A stretch of 64,000 nt of DNA from Lathyrus oleraceus (Eukaryota; Streptophyta; Magnoliopsida; Fabales; Fabaceae), in the NCBI RefSeq assembly GCF_024323335.1, contig NC_066583.1, forward strand, positions 363,485,877-363,549,876, given 5' to 3'. A program made the position numbers and the translations under genes. This document shows positions 35,718 through 47,479 of the stretch, piece after piece (the stretch's first letter is position 1; the number at the start of each line of letters is the position of its first letter). A model generated the notes under the pieces. The model saw only the letters and a list, made by a program, of their open reading frames with translations, searched no databases and was not told the DNA's origin.

Positions 35718-38700
35718 TCAAGCAAATAACTCTGGATAAGACTCCTTCATCCGACTTTCAAGTTCCCATGTCATGCTTTCGCCCGCAGCTCCCAACCAAA
35801 CGACTTTAACCAACACAATCTCTTTTCCTCGAAGAGTCTTTGTTTCACGATCTTCAACTCGTACAGGCTTTGTCTCTACTGTTAAATTATCTCGCACTTG
35901 CACATCATCCATACTAACCACATGAGACGGATCTGAGATATACTTCCGAAGCTGCGACACATGGAATACATCATGCAGATTCGAAAGATTAGGTGGTAAT
36001 GCCATTCGATAAGCAACTCTTCCAACCCGTTCTAAGATCTGATATGGACCAATGAAGCGAGGAGTGAGCTTTTTAGACTTCAAAGCCCTCCCAACTCCGG
36101 TCACAGGCGTGACTCTCAAAAACACATGGTCACCAGCTTGAAATTCTAAATCCTTCTTCCGCTTGTCATGGTAACTCTTCTGCCTACTCTGAGAAGCTTT
36201 CATCTTCTCCCGGATAAACTTCACTTTCTCGGTAGTTTCTCGAACTAACTCTGGTCCAAGTACTACACCCTCACCAGATTCGTGCCAACACAAAGGGGTT
36301 CTACATCTACGACCATATAATGCTTCAAAAGGCGTCATTCCGATACTAGAATGGTAACTATTATTGTATGTGAACTCGATCAATGGAAGATAAGTGTCCC
36401 ACGAACCTCCTTGTTCAAGAACACAAGCCCTCAGTAAATCTTCCAATGACTGAATAGTTCTCTCAGTTTGGCCATCAGTTTGAGGATGATATGCCGAACT
36501 CAACCTCAACTTAGATCCCAACGAATCTTGCAGACTTTTCCAAAATCCCGATGTAAACCTCGGATCCCTGTCCGACACAATACACAGAGGAACACCATGC
36601 AACTTTACAACTACTCGAATGTAAATCTCTGCCAACTTCGCAATTGGGTAAGTGATGTTAATAGGTATAAAGTGAGCCGACTTCGTGAGCCTATCAACGA
36701 TCACCCAAATCGAATCATGCCCTTGTAAGGTAGCAGGCAGCCCCGTTACAAAGTCCATAGAAATGCTATCCCATTTCCATTCGGGAACTTCCAACGGTTG
36801 CATCAACCCAGCAGGCTTCTGATGCTCAATCTTCGACTTCTGACAAGTTAAGCACGCATACACAAAACGAGCCATATCTTCTTTCATTCCGGGCCACCAA
36901 AATAATTTCTTTAAATCCTGATACATTTTAGTAGCTCCTGGATGAATACTCGAACTGCTTCTATGACCCTCCTCTAAAATACTTCTCTTCAAAATCGCAT
37001 CATCAGGAAGACAAATTCTTTCCCCTAATTTCAACACACCTCTCGCGTCAACCTTAAAGTCACTTTTCCCTGATTGACCACAACGATTAAGGATATCTAC
37101 TAATTTCACATCCAACTTCTGTGCCTCTCGGATACTATCCATAAAATCATTATTAATCTTTAGCATTCCTAGCATCACACTCTGCGGTGTTACTTCGCAA
37201 ACCAAACTCATATCCCGAAATTGCTCAATTAATTCCAACTCCTTAATCATCATTGCCGACACATGCAAGGTCTTTCTACTTAAAGCATCGGCCACAACAT
37301 TTGCTTTTCCTGGATGATAATTCAAACCGAAATCATAATCCTTAAGCAATTCGAACCACCTACGTTGTCTCATGTTCAGCTCTTTCTGATCAAATAGATA
37401 CTTTAAACTTTTATGATCGCTGAAAACTTCGAATCTGGAACCATAAAGGTAATGCCTCCAAAGTTTTAGCGCAAACACTACAGCAGCAAGTTCAAGATCA
37501 TGCGTAGGGTAGTTCTTTTCATGAATTCTCAACTGTCGCGACGCATAAGCAATTACTTTATTATTTTGCATGAGCACACCTCCCAAACCCATCAATGAAG
37601 CATCACAGTAAATTATAAACGGTTCCTCCGGATTTGGCAAAGTCAAAACCGGCGCCGACGTCAATCTCCTCTTTAATTCATTAAAACTCTCTTCGCACTG
37701 AACATCCCACACGAAAGCTTTACCTTTGCAAGTTAATTTAGTCAACGGAAGTGCTAACTTAGAAAATCCTTCAATAAATCTTCTATAATATCCAGCTAAT
37801 CCCAAAAAGCTTCTAATCTCGGTAACCGACTTAGGAGTTTCCCATTGCAATACAGCTTCTACCTTGGAAGGATCTACAGCAATACCTTTTCCTGAAATTA
37901 CATGGCCGAGAAAACTGACTTCTCTTAACCAAAACTCACACTTGGACAACTTCGCATACAATTTCTTATCTTTCAAAACCTCCAATACTAATCTCAAATG
38001 TTCCTTGTGCTCTCCTTCGGACTTAGAGTAAATCAAAATATCATCAATAAATACTACCACAAAATGATCCAGATAAGTATGGAAAATACGATTCATGTAT
38101 TCCATAAATACTCCCGGCGCATTAGTCACACCGAAAGGCATCACAGAATACTCATAATGTCCATACCGAGTTCTGAACGCTGTCTTCTGGATGTCTTCAT
38201 CTTTCACCCTGATCTGATGATAGCCCGATCTCAAATCAATTTTACTGAACACACAAGCACCCACTAATTGGTCCATCAAATCATCTATCCTCGGTAGTGG
38301 ATACTTATTCTTGATCGTTACTTTATTCAATTGTCTATAATCAATACAAAGCCTCATACTACCCTCTTTCTTCTTTACTAGCAACACTGGAGCTCCCCAC
38401 GGCGACACACTTGGTCTTATAAACTTCTTCTCAAGTAAGTCTTCCAATTGCTTCTTTAATTCATACAATTCAGATGCCGACATTCTATACGGTGCCATCG
38501 AAACAGGCCTAGTACCAGGTACCAGATCGATAGTAAATTCAACTTCCCTCTCTGGCGGCACACTAGGAATTTCATCAGGAAAAACTTCAGGGAATTCTTT
38601 CACCACTAACAGTTCCTCTATCTTAGCTTTACTTTCAACCGACAACGTCGCCATCAAGGAAAACATCTGAGCTCCTTCTTTCATCAATTTTCGCAATTCT

Positions 38701-40070
38701 CTGAAAGGCAATAAGTCAACTCCTTCCTCTACAGGAGTGGAAAACCTCACCGACTTATGATGACAATTTATATGAACATAATTACACTCTAACCAGTTCA
38801 TACCAAGAATTACATCCATCCCATCCAACTGCAAGCATACTAAATCAACACAGAAATCTTTATCGAAGATCGACAAAGGACATTTTAAACATACCAAAGA
38901 AGTAGTTACTGATCCCTTAGCTGGGGTCTCAACAATCAATTCACCGTCCAAAGCGGACAATTTTAAACCCAGTCTTCGAGCACAGTTAGCAGAAATAAAA
39001 CAGTGGGTAGCACCGGTATCAATAATAGTAATTAAAGGAGTACCATTTATGAGACATGTACCTCGGATAAGTCTGTCCTCACAGGAGGTTTGAGTTCCGG
39101 TCAATGCGAACACCTTCCCAGTCTGAGATTCCTTTGGCTTCTGACACTGACTTCCAATATGCCCTTCTTCGCCACAATTAAAACAAATCATTTCCTTGTG
39201 CTTGCAATCAGCTATTGCATGACCAGTCTTACCACAGCGAAAACACCTCTTTACTTCAGCAGTGCATACATTACTCTTATGACCAGCCTGACCACATTTG
39301 AAGCAAACTATACCAGCAGGAGCACCTCCCCTACTAGTCCTCTGAGCCGGAGCAGCTCCTTGTTTCCCTTTTCCCACTGGGGCATCATACGGCTTGCCAC
39401 GGTTTTGATGCTGCTTTCCCTTGCGGTCACTGACAACCTTGTAATGAGCATTATTGTCTTCCTCAAATATCCTGCAGCTATCAACCAATTCAGTAAAAAT
39501 GCGTATCTTCTGATACCCAACAGCCTTCTTAATTTCAGAGCGCAATCCGTTCTCAAACTTGATGCACTTTGAAAATTCAGCACCAGCACCAGTGTAATGA
39601 GGATAAAATTTGGACAGCTCCACAAATTTTGCAGCATAATCAGTGACAGACATGTTTCCTTGCTTCAGCTCAAGGAACTCGATTTCCTTCTTACCACGGA
39701 CATCTTCCGGATAATACTTTCTCAGGAATTCCCTACGGAATACATCCCAAGTAATGTCTTCACCTGCCACTGTCAACTTCTCGTGAGTCTCTAGCCACCA
39801 GTCATCAGCTTCGACTGCTAGCATGTGAGTACCATACCGAACCTTCTGAGCTGGAGTGCAATCCATAACACGGAAGATCCTCTCAATTTCTTTCAACCAT
39901 CCCAAGGCTGCATCTGGATCATGCTTCCCTTTAAACACCGGCGGACTCTCCCTTTGAAAAGTCGCCAAGCTACGTGATCCAGCATCCCCACCAGCATTTG
40001 GCAAGTTCTGCACCGCTTGTGCCATTGCTTGCATTGCGGCAGCCATTGCAGCGTCATTCCTTCCAGCCAT
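35718..40070 (-). CDS. Chromovirus Gag-Pol polyprotein with C-terminal chromodomain-like region
   Basis: 1,450 codons without a break, starting [11 protein letters not shown] about 95 nt after the PBS. Gag domain at about residues 40-210; three CCHC knuckles at 256-269, 276-289 and 296-309; protease [10 protein letters not shown] with D351; RT with FIDD at 674-677; RNase H with D823, E860, D885 and D928; integrase zinc domain (H1036, H1043, C1073, C1076) and catalytic D1106, D1167, E1203 (D-35-E). The last 50 residues ([13 protein letters not shown].., ..[16 protein letters not shown]) are the chromodomain-like module that in this family targets integration to chromatin. Every catalytic residue I can check is present, so this is a candidate active element. 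Confidence 0.97.
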   Translation of the reverse strand: MAGRNDAAMAAAMQAMAQAVQNLPNAGGDAGSRSLATFQRESPPVFKGKHDPDAALGWLKEIERIFRVMDCTPAQKVRYGTHMLAVEADDWWLETHEKLTVAGEDITWDVFRREFLRKYYPEDVRGKKEIEFLELKQGNMSVTDYAAKFVELSKFYPHYTGAGAEFSKCIKFENGLRSEIKKAVGYQKIRIFTELVDSCRIFEEDNNAHYKVVSDRKGKQHQNRGKPYDAPVGKGKQGAAPAQRTSRGGAPAGIVCFKCGQAGHKSNVCTAEVKRCFRCGKTGHAIADCKHKEMICFNCGEEGHIGSQCQKPKESQTGKVFALTGTQTSCEDRLIRGTCLINGTPLITIIDTGATHCFISANCARRLGLKLSALDGELIVETPAKGSVTTSLVCLKCPLSIFDKDFCVDLVCLQLDGMDVILGMNWLECNYVHINCHHKSVRFSTPVEEGVDLLPFRELRKLMKEGAQMFSLMATLSVESKAKIEELLVVKEFPEVFPDEIPSVPPEREVEFTIDLVPGTRPVSMAPYRMSASELYELKKQLEDLLEKKFIRPSVSPWGAPVLLVKKKEGSMRLCIDYRQLNKVTIKNKYPLPRIDDLMDQLVGACVFSKIDLRSGYHQIRVKDEDIQKTAFRTRYGHYEYSVMPFGVTNAPGVFMEYMNRIFHTYLDHFVVVFIDDILIYSKSEGEHKEHLRLVLEVLKDKKLYAKLSKCEFWLREVSFLGHVISGKGIAVDPSKVEAVLQWETPKSVTEIRSFLGLAGYYRRFIEGFSKLALPLTKLTCKGKAFVWDVQCEESFNELKRRLTSAPVLTLPNPEEPFIIYCDASLMGLGGVLMQNNKVIAYASRQLRIHEKNYPTHDLELAAVVFALKLWRHYLYGSRFEVFSDHKSLKYLFDQKELNMRQRRWFELLKDYDFGLNYHPGKANVVADALSRKTLHVSAMMIKELELIEQFRDMSLVCEVTPQSVMLGMLKINNDFMDSIREAQKLDVKLVDILNRCGQSGKSDFKVDARGVLKLGERICLPDDAILKRSILEEGHRSSSSIHPGATKMYQDLKKLFWWPGMKEDMARFVYACLTCQKSKIEHQKPAGLMQPLEVPEWKWDSISMDFVTGLPATLQGHDSIWVIVDRLTKSAHFIPINITYPIAKLAEIYIRVVVKLHGVPLCIVSDRDPRFTSGFWKSLQDSLGSKLRLSSAYHPQTDGQTERTIQSLEDLLRACVLEQGGSWDTYLPLIEFTYNNSYHSSIGMTPFEALYGRRCRTPLCWHESGEGVVLGPELVRETTEKVKFIREKMKASQSRQKSYHDKRKKDLEFQAGDHVFLRVTPVTGVGRALKSKKLTPRFIGPYQILERVGRVAYRMALPPNLSNLHDVFHVSQLRKYISDPSHVVSMDDVQVRDNLTVETKPVRVEDRETKTLRGKEIVLVKVVWLGAAGESMTWELESRMKESYPELFA

Positions 40071-40163
40071 TTCAACTTATCAATACAACACAACTTAAAA
40101 GTTAGACTAGTAACAATTACACAATTGTTAGACAGTAACGACACGACAACTGGCCGGACAGAC

Positions 40164-40181
40164 CGACCTGCTCTGATACCA
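40164..40181 (-). promoter_or_regulatory. Chromovirus PBS (tRNA-iMet)
   Basis: Minus strand TGGTATCAGAGCAGGTCG, four bases from the 5' LTR end. Standard initiator-Met primer site. Confidence 0.92.
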
Positions 40182-40185
40182 CTAA

Positions 40186-41897
40186 TGTAACACCCTTCTA
40201 AAATACCCCAAATATTTAATAACAACAACAAGTATATATATATATATATATCAGAGTAAATACACAAAACAAGGGTGTCACATCTTCGAAAATAACATCT
40301 GTCATGCTCTTTTATTATATCAACCATAAGACATTTCAAAAATACGCAGCGGATAGGAATTATGTCAACCAATTAAAACGTATAACATATTACAGGAAAA
40401 ATAGTTCAACAACCGACAACAAAATAATTAAAACATCCCGTCCCGATGTTACATCTATCAGAGCATGACCCACTAAAGCGACTACACTAGACTCCAAGCA
40501 TTAGCTTCTACTCGACTCATTGCTCGTTACCTGAAAAATAACTGTAAGGGTGAGTCTCTCAATCAATATAATAAGCATTATAATTCATCATGTAATGCTA
40601 AGTAATTTAACACGTTTCATCACCCAAATCAGATTACACATACAGCAACGGCAGTTATCAACTCAATATTATACTCAAGAACAACATAAAATGCAACTCA
40701 AATGAGACTCGACTCGTCATGCATGTGGTACCATTCGGAGTAAAACTCCCAACTTAAAATCATTGCCATTTTAGTGGGCATCAAGGCATAAGCCTTCAAC
40801 TTTCAACTTAAAATTTGCCAATCCAGGCCAACGTGGTGTGAGCAAAGCTCCGACTTAATGCATATGAATGTACATGGCATACACGACTCTAAACTGTCGA
40901 CAACATAATAATAATATCAACACAACAACGTTTCCAACAAAAATCAACTTAAAATCAACTTTGGCTCACCAAGCCTACAACTCAGTATTTCAACAACTTT
41001 AACACAACTTATCAACATATTTGTATCAACACTTCATAACATAATCCAACAAAATTACTCATCAGAATTAACGGTAATAGGCCAATCGCCAATTATATTC
41101 ACAACTTTAAAATATCAAATTTTCCAATTTCCAACAGTGTTAACCGGTTAACGCCCTGGGTTAACCGGTTAACGCAGGACAAAAATACATTTTCTGGCAA
41201 AACGCAACAGTGTTAACCGGTTAACGCCCTGGGTTAACCGGTTAACGCAGGCAAAACAGCACATTTCCACAAAATATAACAGTGTTAACCGGTTAACACC
41301 CTGGGTTAACCGGTTAACGCAGGCAAAACAGCAGTCCCTGCGCTAACACAAGGCAGAATGCAGAGTTCTCCGCATTTTCCGCCGTTGGAGGACTTCCGGA
41401 CCTCCGATTCAACTTCCGTAAAAAGCTACATTATCGGAAAATCACGACACATACAATTATCGATTCAATTTCAGTTTTCATACAACTTAATCATCACAAT
41501 TTTCTCAGCATTCTAAATCCCAATTAGGGTCAATTCAACGGCTATCACTACCCATGACATGTTAATCTATAATACCCATTAAACGACGATAAACCCCCCT
41601 TACCTGAGATAATCCGGCAATCTCTAAGCTTCAAGCTTTTCCGTTCTTCAACCTTTGCTCTTTCTCCACTTTTCACCTTTCAGCCGCTTTCTCTGTTTCA
41701 CGTGAAAACTCTTTACCAACAATGAACCCTTTTTTTCCATATTCCAACTTATATATTTTCCACTATAATTATTATTCCAAATAATAATAATAATAATAAT
41801 ATTAATAATAATCCAATAATTCAATTTATTTAATTAAATTATTAAATATATTATTAACTTAATTAAATAATCCTCTTATTTAATTCGGGGTGTTACA
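40186..41897 (-). repeat. Chromovirus 5' LTR
   Basis: 1,712 bp, nearly identical to 33966-35675. TATA on minus at 41748-41755; three tandem units start at 41135, 41208 and 41280, all palindromes intact here. From the TATA position the repeats fall in the transcribed R-U5 leader rather than in U3. Confidence 0.95.
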
Positions 41898-42146
41898 GCG
41901 CATGGTAGAGGTCTCTGACAACAAAGGCAGAACTGGTTTGGGGTTCCAGAAAGGCTCATCAACTACAAGATCTGAAAATATACAACTCAGCTTCTGTAGA
42001 TGAGGGTTCATTCATGGCAATGAACAACACTTAGCTTCTATGCTAGAGGATAGCGAAGAGGAAGACTACACCAACTTTGTAACGCATGGAAAGACATGCA
42101 ACAACTGGACTGCCGTTGATATTCCTGTTGTTTTGCATCGATCTAA

Positions 42147-42397
42147 GTAATTGCTTTTATATTTTAAAATCCTTCTCCTATGCCTAAGGGAGAAGTGAAC
42201 ATTGTATGGGAATTTTAGATTGATCATCAATAAAATTAATTCTATTCATCAACATCTTTGATGTTTATTTTTACTTTTTGCTTTATTCTGAAAATGGTAA
42301 TCGCAAAAAACATAAATACACAATATAACTGTCCATCTGCATGATATTTGGTCACAGATTCACTTCTCTAAAATCAAAATATCAAATCATTATGCAG
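42147..42397 (+). other. Ogre A intron between protease and RT
   Basis: 251 nt, GTAATTGCTT...ATTATGCAG. Splicing joins the HRSK end of the protease frame to LVPNPIEYND of the RT frame in phase. An intron here is a known hallmark of Ogre elements. The copy in Ogre B (60518-60768) has identical boundaries and length. Confidence 0.82.
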
Positions 42398-45300
42398 GTT
42401 GGTTCCTAACCCCATTGAATACAATGATCCTTCTCCTACTCCATATTTTGAATTCCCTGTGTTTGAGGCCGAGGAGGAAAGCGATGTAGAAGTGAGTGAT
42501 AAATTGTCTCGTCTTCTTGAGCAAGATGAAAAGATTATTCAGCCGTTAGAAGAGCAGATTGAGCTAGTCAACTTGGGTTCCGAAGATGATGTGAAGGAAG
42601 TCAAGATTGGGTCTCGAATGTGTCCAGATGCTAAGAAGGGGTTGATTGATCTTCTCCGAGAATATTCATATGTGTTTGCTTTGTCCTATAAAGACATGCC
42701 TAGTTTGGATTATGAGATTGTGGAGCATAGATTTCCGTTGAAGTAAGAATGTCTGCCAGTCAAGCAGAAGTTGAGAAGAACGCATCCTGATATGGTTGTG
42801 AAGATCAAAGAGGAAGTGCAGAAGCAGATTGATATCGGTTTCCTTGTGACAGCTGAGTATCCGCAATGGGTGGACAATATCGTGCCTGTGCCAAAGAAAG
42901 ATGGAAAAGTCCGCATGTGTGTTGACTATAGAGATTTAAATAAAGCAAGTCCGAAAGATAATTTCCCTCTGCCACACATTGATATGTTGGTAGACAATAC
43001 TGCTAATATCAAAGTCTTTTCGTTTATGGATGGATTTTCCGGATATAATCAGATTAAGATGGCACCCGAAGATATGGAGAAGACCATATTCATTACACCC
43101 TGGGGAACATTCTGTTATAGAGTGATGCCTTTCGGTCTAAAGAATGCAGGTGTAACTTACTAGAGAGTGTAAGACCCTAATTTTTGATCCTAAGATCCCT
43201 CATGGCATCATAACATGGCACTTACATGGCCTCAAGGATCATAAGCATCTTGGCTCCTTACTTTTGGGTGGGACCTCTTGTGAGTTGGTTTGAGATCACC
43301 AGGCATGCTTGAATTATATATCATTGCTTTTCTCATTTTTATCTACTAACCAAAAGCACAAAAATATGTCACTAACATCTCTTGTTTGTAGCTTGAGCAG
43401 TCACAAGGTCTAAAAGCCTCTAGGAGATCCTATATGCATTGATAGGGCCAATTGAAGATGAAGGAAAGCATGGCAATGGTTCCCAAATCTCTCATCCATC
43501 AAATATGCCTCCCAAGTATCTCCATTCATCATTTTGATCAAAGCAAATCAAAGGGTTTGAGGCTTGTTTCCCAAGGGAACCCTAATTCATTTGTTCATCA
43601 ACTATGCCTTGCTCATGAAGCAACCTCAACCCATGGTCAAATGAAATCAAAGGAAGTTCTTTAATTCATCATTTAATGCATATTTGAACTTATTTGAGTG
43701 TCCTCAATCATCAATTCATCAAGATATGATTATTGGACTTGAGAAGCCGATCAGTCAATTCATCTGACTATTCTGAAATACACTGAGACCTAACTTTTTA
43801 TGTGTTTGACAAATGGAGATGACCCCAAAAGAAAAAATGTTCTTAAGGACCATATGAACAACGTTCATGTTCATCAAAAATTTATTTGAAGCTTGGAAGG
43901 TCATCATCCATTCCAATACATTATAGGTCATTTTGACTGAAACCCTAATTTTGGGTCAACTTCCCCAAGAAAATAACTCATTAATTTTTCATGATTTGGA
44001 GGTGGGATTAAATTCATTGGAAATATTAGAATGCCTACTTCAAATGTTATGTTGAGCAAAATCGCAAAATCTCAAAAGAAATACATGTGATAATGCAAAA
44101 CATTATAGGTCACTTTGGACCAAATGCATTGAAATGTGAAAAAGTCCAACTTCAAGTGCCCATAACTTCTTCATCAAAAATCCAAATGATGCAAAATTTA
44201 AGTCCAAATTTATTTCCTTGATAAGATCTACAACTTTCTTATTGAATATTTTGTCATTTGGAGCTTGCATCACTGAGACAGGAGGGCTTGAACTTTGGCC
44301 AATTTTGAAAATTCCACATATGCATGTTTTGCACCCTACAATTCAAGTTCAATTTTCACTAATTTCCAAGGCCCAAATGGAGTTTTGATCAACATAACAT
44401 TTGTTCCTTATTCAATAAGATTTCCAACCATTACTCATAAGGTTGCATTTCAATTTTGGACATGGCATTTTCGAAGACTTGAATGTAATAGTGCATTTTG
44501 TGAAAATCATTTCAATTGCCATGCATGAGCTCATACAATCCAATATGTATGTCCATTATACTTACATCATGCATAAGCTTCCATTTCCAAGTGGAATTGG
44601 GTCCTTCATGCACCTGTACAGGCCCATGCATGGAGGCCCTTTCCATTCATGCAAATTTTAATTCATGCATTCAGCATTGCTTCAGCTATAAATACATTGC
44701 CTTGGCCTTTCATTTTAGCAACCTGAAGGCGCCCCAATTGCTGCTGAATTGAAACCCTAGCCATCACTAAAGGAACTATTTCATTTCTCTTCCAATTTTT
44801 CAGATCTGAATTTTGATTTCATTGATCAATCTTCAGATCTCAAAGTTCCTAAACCTTCTCTTCTTGATCCATAGTGCCTACTGTTTGCAAAAGAATCCAA
44901 AGATCTTGACTCAAATCCTTGCAATTCAAAGGTTAACTTCAACTGTTATTCGCTTCGAACCAGCTTGTATAGTGTTCCATTTGCTTTGTTATTATGTAAT
45001 CTGAAGTCCTCTGCATAGAGGCAACATTGCTATGCTTTCAATTTTTGAAAATCATGAAGTTCACATGAACACCACAGAATTTCCACTTCTGGTTTCTCTC
45101 AATCTAGAGATCTAGAATGGAATTGAGTGGTACAGGGGTGATGTACATCACCCCAGCTTTCGAATGATGCCTGGATCGTGCATTTTGGTTGCCATTTTTT
45201 CCTCTGCAATTTTTGAACCTCACCGGAGCTGGCCGGAGAAGACGGTGGCGCTGGCCACCTTCTGTTCTCTAGATTCAATCAGAGCCTTCCATTTTAGTTT

Positions 45301-45660
45301 CCAGATTGAATCTTAACTGTGCCATGTTATGACTTTCCATAATGCCACATGTGATGCATTGACTAAGGAGCATGGTAGGCGCGCGCGTGTGGACTCTTTG
45401 ATCTGCCGACTCAATTAATGAGCTCAGATCCAATGGCTCACGCTTTTTCCTTTTTTTAATTTCTGATTTTTATTTTCTTTTATTTCTTTTAATTCCATTT
45501 TATTTCTAAAGTTCATATCTCTCTCATAATTGGTCCAAAAACTATGGGACCAATTTCATTTTTCTCCTTTTAATTTGTACTTTCTAAAAATATTTTTTAA
45601 TATTTTTTATTTTATCATTTTATATTTTTTAGTAATTTTCTCTTTTCTGCTTATTTTTAA

Positions 45661-45844
45661 GGGTAATGCTAACTTGTGCCCTAGGGGCACAAGATAAGAA
45701 CTAAAGAAAGTAATTTTATGTTGGAAATTGTGCATTGATTTTAATAAAGGTATAAAATTAATTTTATAATTGATTTTTTCAATACAAAATTTCTATAAGT
45801 GGGTGTCTTATCTTGTGCCCCTAGGGCACAAGTTAGCATTACCC
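45661..45844. mobile_element. Mutator-type MITE, 9-bp TSD
   Basis: 184 bp with perfect terminal inverted repeats of about 39 bp (45661-45699 against the reverse complement of 45806-45844) starting GGGTAATGCTAACTTGTGCC. The 9-bp duplication TATTTTTAA flanks it at 45652-45660 and 45845-45853. The sister LTR shows the empty site near 28205 with one TATTTTTAA. It has no coding capacity; a 9-bp duplication points to Mutator-like transposase. Confidence 0.9.
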
Positions 45845-47345
45845 TATTTTTAATTCATTTAAAATAGTTTTTGATATCCAAAAAATCCAAAAATATTTTT
45901 CCAACCTCTTTGAATAATGATAGATCTATGAAAAATATTCTTATCAATTTATTAAATGATTTGAGATTCATTTGAGATTTTAGTTCAATTAGGTCATTTT
46001 TATGCATTTTTAATTGATTTAAAATAGCTTCTGACTTCTAAAAATGCTGAAATTTTTTGTCAAACTTTGTTTGACCTTGTTGAACTTGGGATAATTCACT
46101 TGGGCTTTTCAAAGTTGATTTGAAGTGAATTTGAAGTTTGACCTTTCTTTATTATTTGAATTCAAGTTTTATTTTAATATTAAAAAATGCCAAAAATATT
46201 TTATTTGTTTCTTGACTTCTAATCTTCATCTTGCTTCTGTTTTCTATTGTTTGACCTTGATCTTCTTTATCTTTGGTAAATGATTATTGATTATACATAC
46301 CATTTCCATTAATGCACTTTAATTCTTCATCTTCTTCTTCTTCTTCTTCTTTTTCTTTTTTTGATCAATGAGTTAAAGATTGGTGGTTAGCATTGATACA
46401 TGGAGGTTTAATCTTCCTTGATTCAAATCTAATTCATCTTGAGCATGGATCAAGTGAATGGATTTGCATTAAGGATAGATTGCTTCCTAAATCATGCAAA
46501 GAACCTAAATCAATACAAGATCATTTCTCACCTTCTTTTTGGCATGGCAAGTTGATGGAGTTTGATTCACCAATCAAGACCTCTAACTTGTATTGATGCC
46601 TACATTATTATTGACCGGCCTCAGATAGTTGTGACTTCTACATAAGTCCAATTACGAATGCTTAACATAGCGCTAAATTTGCCTTATAGCACACTAACTA
46701 TTAACACTAACCATTAACTATTAACATTTAATTCTTGCTCTTTACATTTATGCAATTTACTATTCTTGTACATATTATTCATTTGCTTTTTCCTTTGCTC
46801 ATTTGAGCACATGTTTATGTTAATGCAATTTGCCTTTTGCTCACTTGAGCACATAATTTTGTATATATTATTGTGCTTGTGTTTTGTTTTGTTTGTTGTG
46901 GACCAAATGCAAAGAAATGGACAAATGGACTTAGTTTCTAGGACATTCCCTATGCAAATTGGAGTAAAAGGACCGTAATGTTGAAGATGGATTAGAAGAA
47001 CCAAGTCTATAAACTCACTCTTGTCCATTCTTGATTTGCTTCATAAAACTCTTTGATGTGTGTGCTTTTGTGCTAGGGGATCCTATGAGAGATCAAATTG
47101 AAGAATCATTGCCATGTTCATCCAAAGTGAAAGATACAAGAGACATTGGGGGATCTTCTAAGATCTTCTTTGATTATGTTGATTGCTTGAGCTTACCAAT
47201 TATTTTGCTTGCATATTCTTAAGGATGGGAGCTACTTGGATCATCAATATGATCTCAAGAGAGGAACTCCGTTTGTGGTCTTGTTTCTTATCCCTCATCT
47301 CTTGTATGATTAGGAATTTAGCCATTCTTCTTCTTCCCTCCACTG

Positions 47346-47479
47346 CAAATACATCGAGATGAGAATCGGATGGCAGATGCTCTTGCTACACTTGCTTCAA
47401 TGATTGTGGTAAGACTTTGGAATGAAGTTCCCAATATCACTGTGATACGACTTGTGGTAAGACTTTGCTTCAATGATTG
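47346..47479 (+). other. Ogre RNase H coding fragment inside an LTR, with scrambled filler
   Basis: 47346-47453 is closely similar to the archaeal-type RNase H end of Ogre B at about 62829-62934 (ENRMADALATLAS region). It is followed by GTGGTAAGACTTTG (copy of 47406-47419) and CTTCAATGATTG (copy of about 47395-47406), in swapped order, before normal LTR sequence resumes at GAGTACCTAGG. Confidence 0.85.

Larger units (their letters stand above)
33966..41897 (-). mobile_element. Intact Ty3-gypsy chromovirus (Tekay/Del type), TSD GCGCA
   Basis: 7,932 bp with GCGCA at 33961-33965 and 41898-41902. Minus-strand order: 5' LTR 40186-41897, PBS 40164-40181, one gag-pol frame 40070-35718, PPT, 3' LTR 33966-35675. 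The LTRs differ by about four substitutions and a few repeat-length changes by hand comparison (about 0.2%), implying insertion roughly 0.1 million years ago. Both the polyprotein and the cis elements look complete, so it may be autonomous. It is the youngest datable insertion in the window. Confidence 0.97.
33053..42146 (+). pseudogene. Ogre A protease region, split by a chromovirus
   Basis: 33053-33965 continues the gag frame and encodes a retropepsin-like aspartic protease: VLVDTGLSLNVLP (active-site DTG; Ogre B has DTGSSLN) and a FLLGRPWIH motif. After the inserted element the same frame resumes at 41903, passes a TGA near 41990 and runs through NFVTHGKTCNNW to an HRSK motif at the intron donor. 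The protease cleaves the Gag-Pol precursor. The in-frame continuity across the insertion shows that the chromovirus came later. Confidence 0.83.

Noticed and set aside
39090..39572. 160-codon plus-strand ORF
   Set aside because: Antisense shadow of the chromovirus gag-protease coding region.
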